In this document: positions 8,074 through 16,670 of the stretch, piece by piece
Layout: each line of letters begins with the position of its first letter
Position numbering within the stretch: position 1 is the first letter of the stretch
Origin: Mesobacillus subterraneus
GTDB taxonomy: Bacteria > Bacillota > Bacilli > Bacillales > Cytobacillaceae
Direction: 5' to 3'
Assembly (NCBI RefSeq): GCF_003937825.1
Contig: NZ_RSFW01000002.1
Coordinates: 124,001-188,000 of the forward strand
Length of the DNA: 64,000 nucleotides
Position numbers and translations under genes: made by a program
The notes under the pieces: generated by a model
The model's input: the letters and a program-made list of their open reading frames with translations, nothing else
Database searches by the model: none
What the model was told of the DNA's origin: nothing

Positions 8074-8785
8074 AGGTCACCAATGGGGGTTATTGGTGCC
8101 CTGATTATGAGAAATATACTTTTTTAGGTCACCAATAGGGGGTATTGGTGACCTGATTATGAGAAATACACTTTTTTAGGTCACCAACAGGGGTTATTGG
8201 TGCCCTTATTTTGAGAAATATACTTTTTTAGGTCACCAACAGGGGTTATTGGTGCCCTTATTTAGAGAAATATACTTTTTTAGGTCACCAATAGGGGGTA
8301 TTGGTGCCCTTATTTTGAGAAAATATACTTTTTTAGGTCACCAATGGAGGTTATTGGTGACCTTATTTTGAGAAATATACTTTTTTAGGTCACCAACAGG
8401 GGTTATTGGTGCCCTTATTTAGAGAAATATACTTTTTTAGGTCACTAATATACTTCATAGAATCTTATTTTTACCATTATCTGGTATCTCAGGACACCTA
8501 CAAGTGTAATAAGAGCTCATTTTTACCAGTGTCTGGTATTTACAGAAACCAAAGGATGCTCTTAGAGTTCATTTTTACCTGTATCTGGTAATTCATGATA
8601 CTAATACACGCTATTGGTTCTCGTTTTAACCAGTATATGGTATTACATGAAACCAATAGACGTTATTAGAGTTCATTTTTACCTGTATCTGGTAATTCGA
8701 GATACTAATTCACGCTATTAGTTCTCGTTTAAACCAGTATATGGTATTTGCTGAAACCGATAGAGGCTATAACTTCAAATGAGAC
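8074..8785. repeat. 52-bp tandem array with two unit types
   Basis: This is an uninterrupted array between the ends of ecsC and yhaA. Seven full copies and one partial copy of type A begin (AGGTCACC) at 8074, 8126, 8178, 8230, 8282, 8335, 8387 and 8439, a 52-bp period with one 53. Each type A unit has an inverted repeat AGGTCACCAATA / TATTGGTG(A/C)CCT around a G-rich loop, then TTATTTTGAGAAATATAC. Type B units, centred on ACC(A/T)GTATMTGGT, begin at 8473, 8525, 8577, 8629, 8681 and 8733, again exactly 52 bp apart. Within type B, alternate units match best, giving a 104-bp higher-order period. Confidence 0.95.
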
Positions 8786-8838
8786 ATAAAAAAGCTGCCC
8801 CAAAGGCGTCGTCACTGGACGGTCTTTGGAACAGCTTA
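8786..8838 (-). terminator. Intrinsic terminator of yhaA
   Basis: A long imperfect stem with ends AAGCTG / CAGCTT (8792-8837) is followed on the minus strand by a run of T, 10 bases past the yhaA stop. It closes the right side of the 52-bp array. Confidence 0.8.
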
Positions 8839-8848
8839 AAGCGTGCTT

Positions 8849-10057
8849 CTATGCCAGTGTCTCGCGTTTTTCCTGTGTGCGCTGTTCCTGGGTCTGGTAG
8901 TGGAGGGCTGCGGCACATAGGGTTTTGGCTGAGATGGTCATTGCTTTTTCATCAAAGTCGAACTTTGGATGATGATGCGGGTAGGACCCTGCTGTTTCCG
9001 GCTTGGCACCTGTGAAGAAGAAGGTGCCTTTTACATGCTGGAGGTAATAGGCAAAGTCCTCGCCGCCCATTTGCAGGTCGCTTTCTTCGATTTTGGTCAC
9101 CTCGGGAACTTTGCTTGCACAATCAATCAGGAATTCCGTTTCTGCCGCATGGTTTACTACTGCAGGGTAGCCTTTGTTGTAATCATACTCATAGGTGCAG
9201 TCTGTTGCCAGGCAAGTGCCATGGACCACTTTTTCGATTTCGGATGCGATGAAATCCCTGGTTGCCTCGTTGAACGTTCTCACCGTGCCAATGAGTTTTG
9301 CTTTATCTGCAATTACATTAAAAGCATTGTCTGCGACGAATGAGCCTACCGTCACGACAGCTGAATCCACAGGATCCACACGTCTGCTCACGATTTGCTG
9401 GAGGGTTGTCACCAGTTGTGCTCCAGCGACAATGGCGTCCTTCGTTTTATGTGGTTGGGCTCCATGGCCGCCTTTTCCCTGGATGGCGATTTCAAAACGG
9501 TCAGCTGCCGCCATGATCGGCCCAATCCGATACTGGACCGTGCCTGTGGGTTCGCTTGCCCATAAATGGGTACCAAAGATTACATCGACGCCTTCAAGGC
9601 ACCCATCCTCGATCATGGAAATGGCGCCGCCGGGTGCATATTCCTCGGCATGCTGATGGATCATTACATAGGTTCCCTGCAGCTGTTCCCTGGCTTCATG
9701 GAGTACTTTTGCCAGCACCAATAACGTCGCAGTGTGCCCATCATGTCCGCACGCATGCATGACACCCGGGATAAGCGACTTGTATGGTACGTCCTTCTCG
9801 TCCTGTATTGGCAGGGCATCAAAATCAGCTCTCAAGGCGACCGTTTTCCCCGGCTTGGCACCGTAAATCCGAGCCACCACTCCGTTTCCGCCAACATTTC
9901 CCCGTACTTCCACTCCAAGTTTTTCATAATAGTTCTGGATATACTTTGCCGTGTTCACTTCCTGGAAAGACAATTCAGGATGTTGGTGCATGTACCGGCG
10001 GATTTCCACCATTTCTGGGTATAGGTTCTCAATTTTTCTAAAAAGCTGATCCTGCAA
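8849..10057 (-). CDS. yhaA: M20-family amidohydrolase YhaA
   Basis: The 402-residue peptidase M20D family enzyme probably hydrolyses an N-acyl amino acid or amide using two metal ions. Family motifs seen are RRYMHQHPELSFQE near the N-terminus, ALRADFDALPI (metal Asp), MHACGHDGHTA, HQHAEE and MGGEDFAYY near the C-terminus. The TTG start at 10057 is supported by AAGGAG nine bases upstream. YhaA follows ecsC in B. subtilis too. The true substrate is unknown; hippurate hydrolase or N-acetyl-diaminopimelate deacetylase are related possibilities. Confidence 0.9.
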   Translation of the reverse strand: MQDQLFRKIENLYPEMVEIRRYMHQHPELSFQEVNTAKYIQNYYEKLGVEVRGNVGGNGVVARIYGAKPGKTVALRADFDALPIQDEKDVPYKSLIPGVMHACGHDGHTATLLVLAKVLHEAREQLQGTYVMIHQHAEEYAPGGAISMIEDGCLEGVDVIFGTHLWASEPTGTVQYRIGPIMAAADRFEIAIQGKGGHGAQPHKTKDAIVAGAQLVTTLQQIVSRRVDPVDSAVVTVGSFVADNAFNVIADKAKLIGTVRTFNEATRDFIASEIEKVVHGTCLATDCTYEYDYNKGYPAVVNHAAETEFLIDCASKVPEVTKIEESDLQMGGEDFAYYLQHVKGTFFFTGAKPETAGSYPHHHPKFDFDEKAMTISAKTLCAAALHYQTQEQRTQEKRETLA

Positions 10058-10186
10058 ATTGATTCATCTCCTTAACTGAAAGTAAATTGATAATTTAAAT
10101 AATTATAACACTTATATAGCAATAGAATGAAAGGATTTTGCTGCACAGTAAAAGAAGCCTCCGGCTGGAAGCTTCGTATATATAAA

Positions 10187-10206
10187 TGGAGCCATTATGG
10201 CTTCCA
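10187..10206 (-). terminator. Weak hairpin after yhfA
   Basis: TGGAGCCAT and ATGGCTTCCA can pair and the minus strand then reads TTTATATATA, 17 bases after the yhfA stop. A second hairpin (GAAGCCTCC / GGAAGCTTC) lies at 10153-10174. The stem is short, so this is tentative. Confidence 0.45.
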
Positions 10207-10222
10207 GTATTTTTATAGACTG

Positions 10223-11614
10223 CTAGATCAGGAACATTGCCACGATCGTGGTCACTACTAACCCGATTGTGACAGGAAGAAGGTTCCTTCTGGCCAATTC
10301 AAAAGGATCGACGCCGCAGATTGCAGCTGCAGGGATCAATGCCCATGGAACCAGGGTGCCGCCGCCTACCCAGATTGCAGCAATCTGGCCCAAAGCAGTC
10401 AGCGTAGCCGCTCCTGCACCAATTGCCGTCGAGAAAATCGTTGCCACAGAACCGGCTAGTGAGATACCTGAAAAACCTGATCCGTCCAAGCCTGTAATCG
10501 CGCCGACGACCGTCAGTGTGACTGCTCCAACTTCGGCGCTGAGAGGAACGACGGAGGCCAATGCTACTCCAAGGTCATTGACTATTCCTGCTGATGTGCC
10601 AGGGAGGAATTCACCGATGATTTTTAAAAAGCCGGAATCTCCAAGGTAAAAGAATGCGGCGATCGGGATGACCGGCCCGAAAACCTTGAAGCCGAACTGG
10701 AAGCCTTCGATTAGATAACTTGTTGTTTTCTCCAGCCCTTTGTTTTTATGTGCAGCCATAGAAATGAGCAAGAGTATGAAAACGGAGGTTCCGCCAATAA
10801 GGGCTGTCGCGTCTCCTCCCTGGAGGTCAAGGATGGACATTGCTGCCACGTCGGCGGCAAACAGTACTGGAATAAGCAATGCGAAAAACTTTTTTGCCCT
10901 TGCAGATAGCAAGCCTGGGTCACTTGTGTTTTTCAACTCAGTCTCAAAGCTGCTGTCAGCCTTTAGTTTTCCGTTTTTCATATCCCTTTTTAATAGATAA
11001 AAAGCGGTGACCGTCGTGACAACTCCCATGACGATTACAAGCGGGATGCTCGCCTGGACAACAGAACTTACGGGGATACCGGCAGCGTCGGCTGTCAATT
11101 TCGGTGCGGCCTGGATGACAAAATCACCTGAGAGCGCAATCCCATGCCCGAAAAGGTTCATAGCCACTGCTACCCCAAGAGCAGGCAGGCCGACCCGGAC
11201 AGCGACTGGCAGAAGCACCGCCCCCATCAGGGCAACCGCTGGCGACGGCCAGAAAAACCAGGAGATCGTCATCATTAAAATTCCGATCGTCCAGTAAGCG
11301 AGCGCTGGTGTCCTGATCAGCTTGGCGAACGGTGATATCATCGCGTCGTTTATTCCTGTTACCGTAAGTGTCCGGCTCATCCCGACGATGATGGAAATGA
11401 CGAGGATTGTAGGCAAGAGCTCGGTAATCGCGAATATGAAACTATTGAAAATGCTGCTGACCGATCCGCTCAATGACCCTGTTGCTACGATTGCCAATAA
11501 GAAGATGCCGGTGATGGACACAAGAGTTGTGTCCCTTTTCATGACCATGAAGCCGATAATCAGAAAGATAAATAATACATATATCCAATGAAGTGCTGTC
11601 AATTCTACAACCAT
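10223..11614 (-). CDS. yhfA: Putative membrane transporter YhfA
   Basis: The 463-residue polytopic membrane protein has roughly 11-12 hydrophobic segments from residue 8 to the C-terminus and two similar halves split by a charged loop (about residues 215-240, KRDMKNGKLKADSS). It matches YhfA, which follows yhaA in B. subtilis, and resembles ion-transporter superfamily permeases. The substrate is unknown. The spacing to yhaA is about 165 bases with hairpins between, so co-transcription is uncertain. AAGGAGT precedes the ATG at 11614. Confidence 0.82.
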   Translation of the reverse strand: MVVELTALHWIYVLFIFLIIGFMVMKRDTTLVSITGIFLLAIVATGSLSGSVSSIFNSFIFAITELLPTILVISIIVGMSRTLTVTGINDAMISPFAKLIRTPALAYWTIGILMMTISWFFWPSPAVALMGAVLLPVAVRVGLPALGVAVAMNLFGHGIALSGDFVIQAAPKLTADAAGIPVSSVVQASIPLVIVMGVVTTVTAFYLLKRDMKNGKLKADSSFETELKNTSDPGLLSARAKKFFALLIPVLFAADVAAMSILDLQGGDATALIGGTSVFILLLISMAAHKNKGLEKTTSYLIEGFQFGFKVFGPVIPIAAFFYLGDSGFLKIIGEFLPGTSAGIVNDLGVALASVVPLSAEVGAVTLTVVGAITGLDGSGFSGISLAGSVATIFSTAIGAGAATLTALGQIAAIWVGGGTLVPWALIPAAAICGVDPFELARRNLLPVTIGLVVTTIVAMFLI

Positions 11615-11740
11615 ATTAAAATACTCCTTCCTTAAAGGATTCCTGTATGTCTTTGCTGTTTCCTATAGGCAAATTTCCTAATTAAGTACTACAGAATATG
11701 TTGGCGCTTGAAAGTTGTGAGGGGGATGGTAAATTAATTT

Positions 11741-11808
11741 CTCCGTCTCGGGACGGAGGAAAAAAGCTTCCGGAGAGGGGCGAGCAGCAGCTCTATTTCC
11801 GTTAAAAT
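11741..11808 (+). promoter_or_regulatory. Candidate liaFSR promoter with upstream inverted repeat
   Basis: CTCCGTC-TCGG-GACGGAG (11741-11758) is a perfect 7-bp inverted repeat. About 45 bases further is TAAAAT (11803-11808) as a possible -10, with no good -35. An activator site near -65 would fit autoregulation by LiaR, but the repeat does not clearly match the LiaR box I remember. A simple hairpin is the alternative. Confidence 0.3.
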
Positions 11809-11886
11809 AAACCTGTGAAGAAAAAAGGGATTTACCTGCATGGAAAAGAATAAGAGATTAGGATTGTCGGAAAGAAGGGAAAACAG

Positions 11887-12648
11887 GTGCGCAATCATTC
11901 GATGAATCAGATCGCCATGGCTGTCATATTATCAGGGCTGGGAATTATTCTGCTGCTGGTCAATTTAGGGATCATTTCCCTGCAGCTAAAAGAGCTCTTT
12001 GTCGTAACCTATCCATTTATTTTGTTCATATATGGCTTGGCCGAGGTCATTAAGCGCCAGTACTGGTGGGGTTCGTTTGTGATGATTTTTTCCGGGCTGT
12101 TGATTTTGGACCGTTTGGGGATCATTTCGTTCCAATTCCTTGACATATGGAAGCTTTGGCCGCTTCTGCTGGTCTATCTTGGGTTCAGCATACTGTTTCA
12201 GAAAAAGAAGGTGAAGGTGATATACAAAACGGACTTGCCATCGGCAACACAGACTGAGGAGATAGCCGGGCACTCGATGAAAAAAATAAGAGGAGTCTCA
12301 GTCGGGAAAGTGACATTCAAGAAACAAAACTGGGCCGTGGAGCCAATGGATTTATACAATATGGTCGGTGATTATTTTATTGATTTCAGCAAGGCCTTCA
12401 TTCCTGAGCGGGAAACTCCCATAAAGGTAAGAGGCTGGGTAGGGGAAGTGAGAATGCTCATTCCCGAGGATATCCCGGTAAAAATCAATGCCACAGTCGG
12501 CGTTGGTGAAGTGAAGCTGTTTGATTATGCACCTGAACAAATCAGGCATGTGATGGAGTATAAATCCGATGATTATGATGACGCAGTCAGGAAATTGAAC
12601 ATCACGATTGAACTGAAGATTGGTTCAGTGCGTCTTGACCGGGTGTAG
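11887..12648 (+). CDS. liaF: LiaF-like membrane inhibitor of the LiaRS system
   Basis: The 253-residue protein has four N-terminal membrane segments (about residues 7-28, 34-50, 56-76, 82-100). A soluble C-terminal beta-rich domain follows (about 120-253) with repeats of the type VGEVRMLIPEDIPVKINATVGVGEVKLFD. This is the LiaF/YvqF architecture; LiaF holds the LiaS kinase inactive until the envelope is damaged. The GTG at 11887 has AAGGG upstream. The ATG at 11902 is an alternative. It is the first gene of a liaFSR operon, 17 bases before liaS. The liaIH target genes are not in the window. Confidence 0.88.
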   Translation: MRNHSMNQIAMAVILSGLGIILLLVNLGIISLQLKELFVVTYPFILFIYGLAEVIKRQYWWGSFVMIFSGLLILDRLGIISFQFLDIWKLWPLLLVYLGFSILFQKKKVKVIYKTDLPSATQTEEIAGHSMKKIRGVSVGKVTFKKQNWAVEPMDLYNMVGDYFIDFSKAFIPERETPIKVRGWVGEVRMLIPEDIPVKINATVGVGEVKLFDYAPEQIRHVMEYKSDDYDDAVRKLNITIELKIGSVRLDRV

Positions 12649-12665
12649 GGGAGGTAGATGAACGT

Positions 12666-13700
12666 ATGACCAGTATTCGTTTATGGTTTATTCAGACGTT
12701 TTTGATGATGGCGTTCATTTCATCACTCATCTTCTTTATTGGCCTGCAAATTTACCTGTACCTTGTCCAGGGCAGCGTCCTGACAACAGCGGTGACTTTT
12801 TGGCTCTGGCTTTACAATTTTCTGATCCTTTCGGCTGTCGGTTTTTACTTTAGTTTAAAAGGGAGTCAAGCCATCAAGGGGCGCCTCAGCGATATTCTAT
12901 TGCATGTAACGGCATTGCGCAGAGGCAAATACGCTGAGAAAATCCATGTGCATGAAAAGGATGAATTCGGCCTGATTTCAGATGAACTTAATCAACTATC
13001 CGAAAATCTCCAGGAACAAGTATACTCGCTGCAGCAGCTTGCAGAAGAAAAAACAGAGTTATCCAAAACGGCAAAGGCAGCGGCGACTATGGAGGAGAGG
13101 CAGCGCCTCGCCAGGGACCTTCACGATGTTGTCAGCCAGCAGCTGTTTGCTCTGAGCATGATGTCATCCGCGTCACTGAAATTGTTTGATCGCGATCCTG
13201 AAAAAGCCCGCACACAGCTGGAGCAAATATCGGAGATTGCCGGAAAAGCACAGGGGGAAATGAGGGCGCTGCTGCTCCATTTACGTCCGGTCCAATTAAG
13301 CGGTGAAAGTCTGTGTGAAGGAATCATTAAGCTCTTGCGTGAACTGAAGCAAAAAACGAGCCTGATATTCGAAGCGAGTGTGGATGAGATTGAACAGATC
13401 TCCCAAGCAGCGGAAGAGCATATCTTCCGCATCGTTCAGGAAGCCCTGTCCAATATCCTGCGGCATGCAGATGCCTCAAAGGTAAAATTAACATTGACCG
13501 AGGAAGGCAATCAGATCTATCTGTTCATTAGCGACAATGGGAAGGGCTTTGATATCCATGAAGAAAAAATGGCCTCTTACGGACTGAAGACAATGAGAGA
13601 GCGCTGTGAACAAATTGGCGGTACATATAACATCCGTTCAAAAGAACAGGAAGGAACATATATTGAAATTAGGATACCTGCCATGAGGAGGGAAGAATGA
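12666..13700 (+). CDS. liaS: LiaS-like sensor histidine kinase
   Basis: The 344-residue kinase has two membrane helices (about residues 10-33 and 40-62) with a very short extracellular loop, typical of intramembrane-sensing kinases. A HAMP region follows (about 63-115), then the HisKA_3 motif ARDLHDVVSQQLFA with phospho-acceptor H153. The GHKL ATPase has HIFRIVQEALSNILRHA (N box) and SDNGKGFD. It probably phosphorylates LiaR in response to cell-wall antibiotics. It overlaps liaR by 4 bases. Confidence 0.93.
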   Translation: MTSIRLWFIQTFLMMAFISSLIFFIGLQIYLYLVQGSVLTTAVTFWLWLYNFLILSAVGFYFSLKGSQAIKGRLSDILLHVTALRRGKYAEKIHVHEKDEFGLISDELNQLSENLQEQVYSLQQLAEEKTELSKTAKAAATMEERQRLARDLHDVVSQQLFALSMMSSASLKLFDRDPEKARTQLEQISEIAGKAQGEMRALLLHLRPVQLSGESLCEGIIKLLRELKQKTSLIFEASVDEIEQISQAAEEHIFRIVQEALSNILRHADASKVKLTLTEEGNQIYLFISDNGKGFDIHEEKMASYGLKTMRERCEQIGGTYNIRSKEQEGTYIEIRIPAMRREE

Positions 13701-14341
13701 TGGGAAAGATCAGAGTGGCTGTCGTCGATGATCACGAAATGGTGCGGAAGGGAATCCTCTCATACCTGGAAACTGAAGCCGGAATCGAAATTGTTGGCGA
13801 GGCAAACAGTGGGAAAAAGGCGGTAACGCTTGTAAAAGAGACAAAGCCTGATGTGGTTTTAATGGATCTGCTGATGGAAAATGGCACAGGGATCGAAGCG
13901 ACTAGGGAAATCCTCCAGTTTAATTCCGCATGCAAAATCATCATCATTACCAGCTTCTATGACGATGAGCAAGTATTTCCAGCTATTGAGGCGGGTGCTT
14001 TCAGTTATATGCTGAAGACAGCGACAGCATCAGAAGTCATTCAAGCCATCGAAAAAGCGGCCAAAGGGGAGGCGGTCATAGAACCAAAGGTAGCGAACCG
14101 CATGATGAACAAACTAAGGGCCCCAGAGCGCAAGCCGCATGACGAACTGACAGAACGGGAAATGGATGTCCTGAAATGCATCGGGGAAGGGATGACAAAC
14201 CAGCAGATCAGTGAGGAATTATTCATCGGAGTCAAGACCGTCAAAACACATGTGTCAAATATCCTTGGTAAACTCGGGATTTCAGACAGGACCCAGGCAG
14301 CCGTGTATGCAAACAGAAACGGCCTGATCAAAAGCTCATAA
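13697..14341 (+). CDS. liaR: LiaR-like response regulator (NarL/LuxR family)
   Basis: The 214-residue regulator has a receiver domain (residues 1-125) with acidic pocket VVDDHE, phosphorylated Asp at about residue 57 (VVLMDLLMENG) and conserved Lys in MLKTATASE. The C-terminal LuxR HTH is LTEREMDVLKCIGEGMTNQQISEELFIGVKTVKTHVSNIL. It overlaps the kinase gene by 4 bases with AGGAGGGA as ribosome site. A strong terminator ends the operon. Confidence 0.94.
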   Translation: MMGKIRVAVVDDHEMVRKGILSYLETEAGIEIVGEANSGKKAVTLVKETKPDVVLMDLLMENGTGIEATREILQFNSACKIIIITSFYDDEQVFPAIEAGAFSYMLKTATASEVIQAIEKAAKGEAVIEPKVANRMMNKLRAPERKPHDELTEREMDVLKCIGEGMTNQQISEELFIGVKTVKTHVSNILGKLGISDRTQAAVYANRNGLIKSS

Positions 14342-14342
14342 A

Positions 14343-14370
14343 AAAGGGAGGGGGTATAACCCCTCCCTTT
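14343..14370. terminator. Bidirectional terminator between liaR and hmoB
   Basis: AAAGGGAGGGGG and its near-complement CCCCTCCCTTT pair around TATAA. A-rich and T-rich flanks on both sides suit both convergent genes. Confidence 0.85.
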
Positions 14371-14373
14371 CGC

Positions 14374-14880
14374 TTATTCAGAAATATAGTATTTCGATAC
14401 ATAGGACGCACTTTCAAAAATATTAGGCCTTGTTTGATCGATTCCCGCTTCTGTTCCGCGTTTTTTATGGGCGTGATCATATGCCTTTGAATTCTGCCAA
14501 TTTAAGAAGGCGGATTCATTTTCCCAGATTGTTAAAATGATATATGTGTTAGAAGATACAGGACGGAGCACGCGGATGGCTATAAAACCTGGTTCACTTT
14601 CAATCATCCTCGGCCTGTTCAAAAAACGATCCTCAAATAGGGGACGCCCTTCATCAGTCACCGGAATGTTATTCAATACGGCAAAACCTTCGTTTCGGAA
14701 TGTACCAGCAGAATCAATCACTTCATATTTCCTTGGCGCACTGTATACGGTTTTTCCATTTGTCTCATGAACAAGGATAGAAGACTCGTTATTATTCATG
14801 AGGACCATAGTTTCCCCGGCATGCTTTTCCTTCAACTTCAGCAGGAAATCTGCTGTACCCGAAGTAATATACAAGTTCAT
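14374..14880 (-). CDS. hmoB: Heme-degrading monooxygenase HmoB
   Basis: The 168-residue protein has a C-terminal ABM (antibiotic biosynthesis monooxygenase) ferredoxin-like domain at about residues 65-160 (FLNRPRMIESEPGFIAIRVLRP ... YIILTIWENESAFLNWQNSKAYDHAH). The extra N-terminal domain is typical of B. subtilis HmoB (YhgC). The His in KAYDHAHKK is the likely heme ligand. HmoB opens heme to release iron. It lies divergent from the heme-synthesis genes, as in B. subtilis. A possible -10 on the minus strand (TATAAT, 14917-14922) lies upstream. Confidence 0.88.
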   Translation of the reverse strand: MNLYITSGTADFLLKLKEKHAGETMVLMNNNESSILVHETNGKTVYSAPRKYEVIDSAGTFRNEGFAVLNNIPVTDEGRPLFEDRFLNRPRMIESEPGFIAIRVLRPVSSNTYIILTIWENESAFLNWQNSKAYDHAHKKRGTEAGIDQTRPNIFESASYVSKYYISE

Positions 14881-15066
14881 TTTTTCACCCCATCATAGAT
14901 TAGTTTCTTTCCTTCTATTATACTCCTTACCATTTCCATCATCTAATTTCCCGTTTTCCGGAAAAATGAAAACAAAAATCGTCAATTTCATGACAATTCC
15001 GAGCGTCTTCTATGAAAAGAGTCCCTAAAAAGGATATAGTAAATATAGTTTGGGTTATTTAAGCCT

Positions 15067-15325
15067 ATATCCATTTGATTTTCGTTCCAGGCGCTTCGCT
15101 TTCCGCGGGAAGAATATGAAAAAGACCAACTGCCGTCTTTTTCAAAACAATTCTTCCTTGGGCAGTCTGCGAGCCTCCTCGGCGCTAATGCGCCTGCGGG
15201 GTCTCCCATGACTTGCTGATCCCGCAGGACATTGAATTTGCTTCCTCGAACATGCCCACGCACGATGGAAATGCGGTAGCATTTTCGGAGGAGTCTTCGC
15301 GCCTTCCACTACAATCAACAGGTTC
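15067..15325. repeat. Dispersed GC-rich palindromic intergenic repeat element
   Basis: About 260 bases between hmoB and hemE are much richer in GC than their surroundings and contain nested palindromes: GGCGC-TAAT-GCGCC, CTGCGGG ... CCCGCAG, and AAAAAGAC ... GTCTTTTT. From memory this block (TTCCAGGCGCTTCGCTTTCC at the left, CCACTACAATCAACAGG at the right, GAGCCTCCTCGGCGC inside) belongs to a repeat scattered between genes in many Bacillaceae. It has no coding capacity I would trust. The rest of the 652-base gap holds a hairpin at 15392-15428 (TAAGAATGCT / AGCATTCTTA) and the hemE leader. Confidence 0.65.
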
Positions 15326-15532
15326 TATGTAAAAAACCAGAACTATTATTGAAGTTCATGAGCTAGAAAAGACGTTTTTAAATGAGTGTACATTAAGAAT
15401 GCTATTGCTGCAAAACAGCATTCTTAGTAAACAAGCTATGGAAAGTGGTTAGCTGACAAATAGGTGTTTTTTATTTTACAACATTTATATTACAATGGAA
15501 TACAGACATTACTGAAAGGTGGATACCCCTTA

Positions 15533-16579
15533 ATGAGCAAGATGATCAATGATACATTCTTAAAAGCAGCCAGAGGAGAAAAAACGGATTATGTTCCTGT
15601 CTGGTACATGAGGCAGGCTGGACGATCACAGCCTGAATATAGAGAGATAAAGAAAAAGTATTCTTTATTTGAAATCACGCACCAGCCTGAATTATGTGCT
15701 TATGTGACCAGGCTGCCTGTTGAGCAATATGATGTAGATGCTGCGATCCTTTATAAGGATATTATGACCCCGCTACCGGCAATGGGAGTAGATGTCGAGA
15801 TTAAAACGGGAATTGGTCCGGTCATTTCCAATCCGATCACATCCCAGTCAGATGTGGAGAAGCTTGGGACCATCAATCCTGAATCCGATGTACCGTACGT
15901 TCTTGACACAATCAAGCTTCTAACAGAAGAACAGCTTTCAGTACCTTTGATTGGTTTCTCTGGAGCACCGTTCACGCTGGCAAGCTATATGATTGAAGGC
16001 GGTCCGTCGAAGAATTATAACAAAACAAAGGCTTTCATGTATTCACAGCCTGAAGCGTGGTATGCGCTGATGGACAAGCTGGGCGACATGGTGATTACAT
16101 ATGTGAAATCACAGATCAAAGCCGGGGCAAAGGCGATCCAAATCTTTGATTCATGGGTAGGAGCGCTGAATGTCCAGGATTATCGCACCTTTATCAAGCC
16201 TGTCATGAACAGGATCTTCTCCGAACTGAAGAAAGAAAATGTACCTTTGATCATGTTTGGCGTAGGAGCAAGCCATCTTGCACTTGAGTGGAACGACCTG
16301 CCGCTTGATGTAGTAGGATTGGATTGGCGTCTTCAGGTAAGCGAGGCTCGTGAACTTGGAATCCAGAAAACCGTCATGGGAAATCTTGATCCTGCCATCC
16401 TTCTTGCACCGTGGAATGTAATCGAAGAAAGGGCAAAGGCAATTCTTGACCAGGGAATGGCACAGCCAGGCTACATCTTCAACCTTGGACACGGTGTGTT
16501 CCCTTCAGTGAACCCGGAAACATTGAAAAAACTGACTGCATTCATCCATGAGTATTCTGCTTCCAAGCTGGGCAGATAG
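15533..16579 (+). CDS. hemE: Uroporphyrinogen decarboxylase HemE
   Basis: The 348-residue enzyme decarboxylates uroporphyrinogen III to coproporphyrinogen III. The signature [17 protein letters not shown] lies at the N-terminus, [18 protein letters not shown] in the middle and [14 protein letters not shown] near the end. The ATG at 15533 is chosen because the protein then begins like other HemE proteins, after GAAAGGTGG; the frame stays open to 15464. It is the first gene of hemE-hemH-hemY, which make protoheme by the coproporphyrin-dependent route. B. subtilis pbpF, which precedes hemE there, is absent. Confidence 0.96.
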   Translation: MSKMINDTFLKAARGEKTDYVPVWYMRQAGRSQPEYREIKKKYSLFEITHQPELCAYVTRLPVEQYDVDAAILYKDIMTPLPAMGVDVEIKTGIGPVISNPITSQSDVEKLGTINPESDVPYVLDTIKLLTEEQLSVPLIGFSGAPFTLASYMIEGGPSKNYNKTKAFMYSQPEAWYALMDKLGDMVITYVKSQIKAGAKAIQIFDSWVGALNVQDYRTFIKPVMNRIFSELKKENVPLIMFGVGASHLALEWNDLPLDVVGLDWRLQVSEARELGIQKTVMGNLDPAILLAPWNVIEERAKAILDQGMAQPGYIFNLGHGVFPSVNPETLKKLTAFIHEYSASKLGR

Positions 16580-16670
16580 TCTCTAATCTGCTGGAGAGCA
16601 TTACGTTTGGTAATTTAGTCGTATTTTTGGCAGAATAAAAACTTAGAGACAGGAAAAAAGAGGTGCAATC

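Noticed and set aside
8074-8785. Possible CRISPR array
   Set aside because: Units are directly contiguous with no variable spacers, two unit types share one period, and no cas genes are near. It is a tandem satellite.
11840-11905. Short ATG frame (MEKNKRLGLSERRENR) before liaF as a leader peptide or the true start
   Set aside because: It is out of frame with liaF and stops after 22 residues; the purine-rich part serves as the liaF ribosome site.
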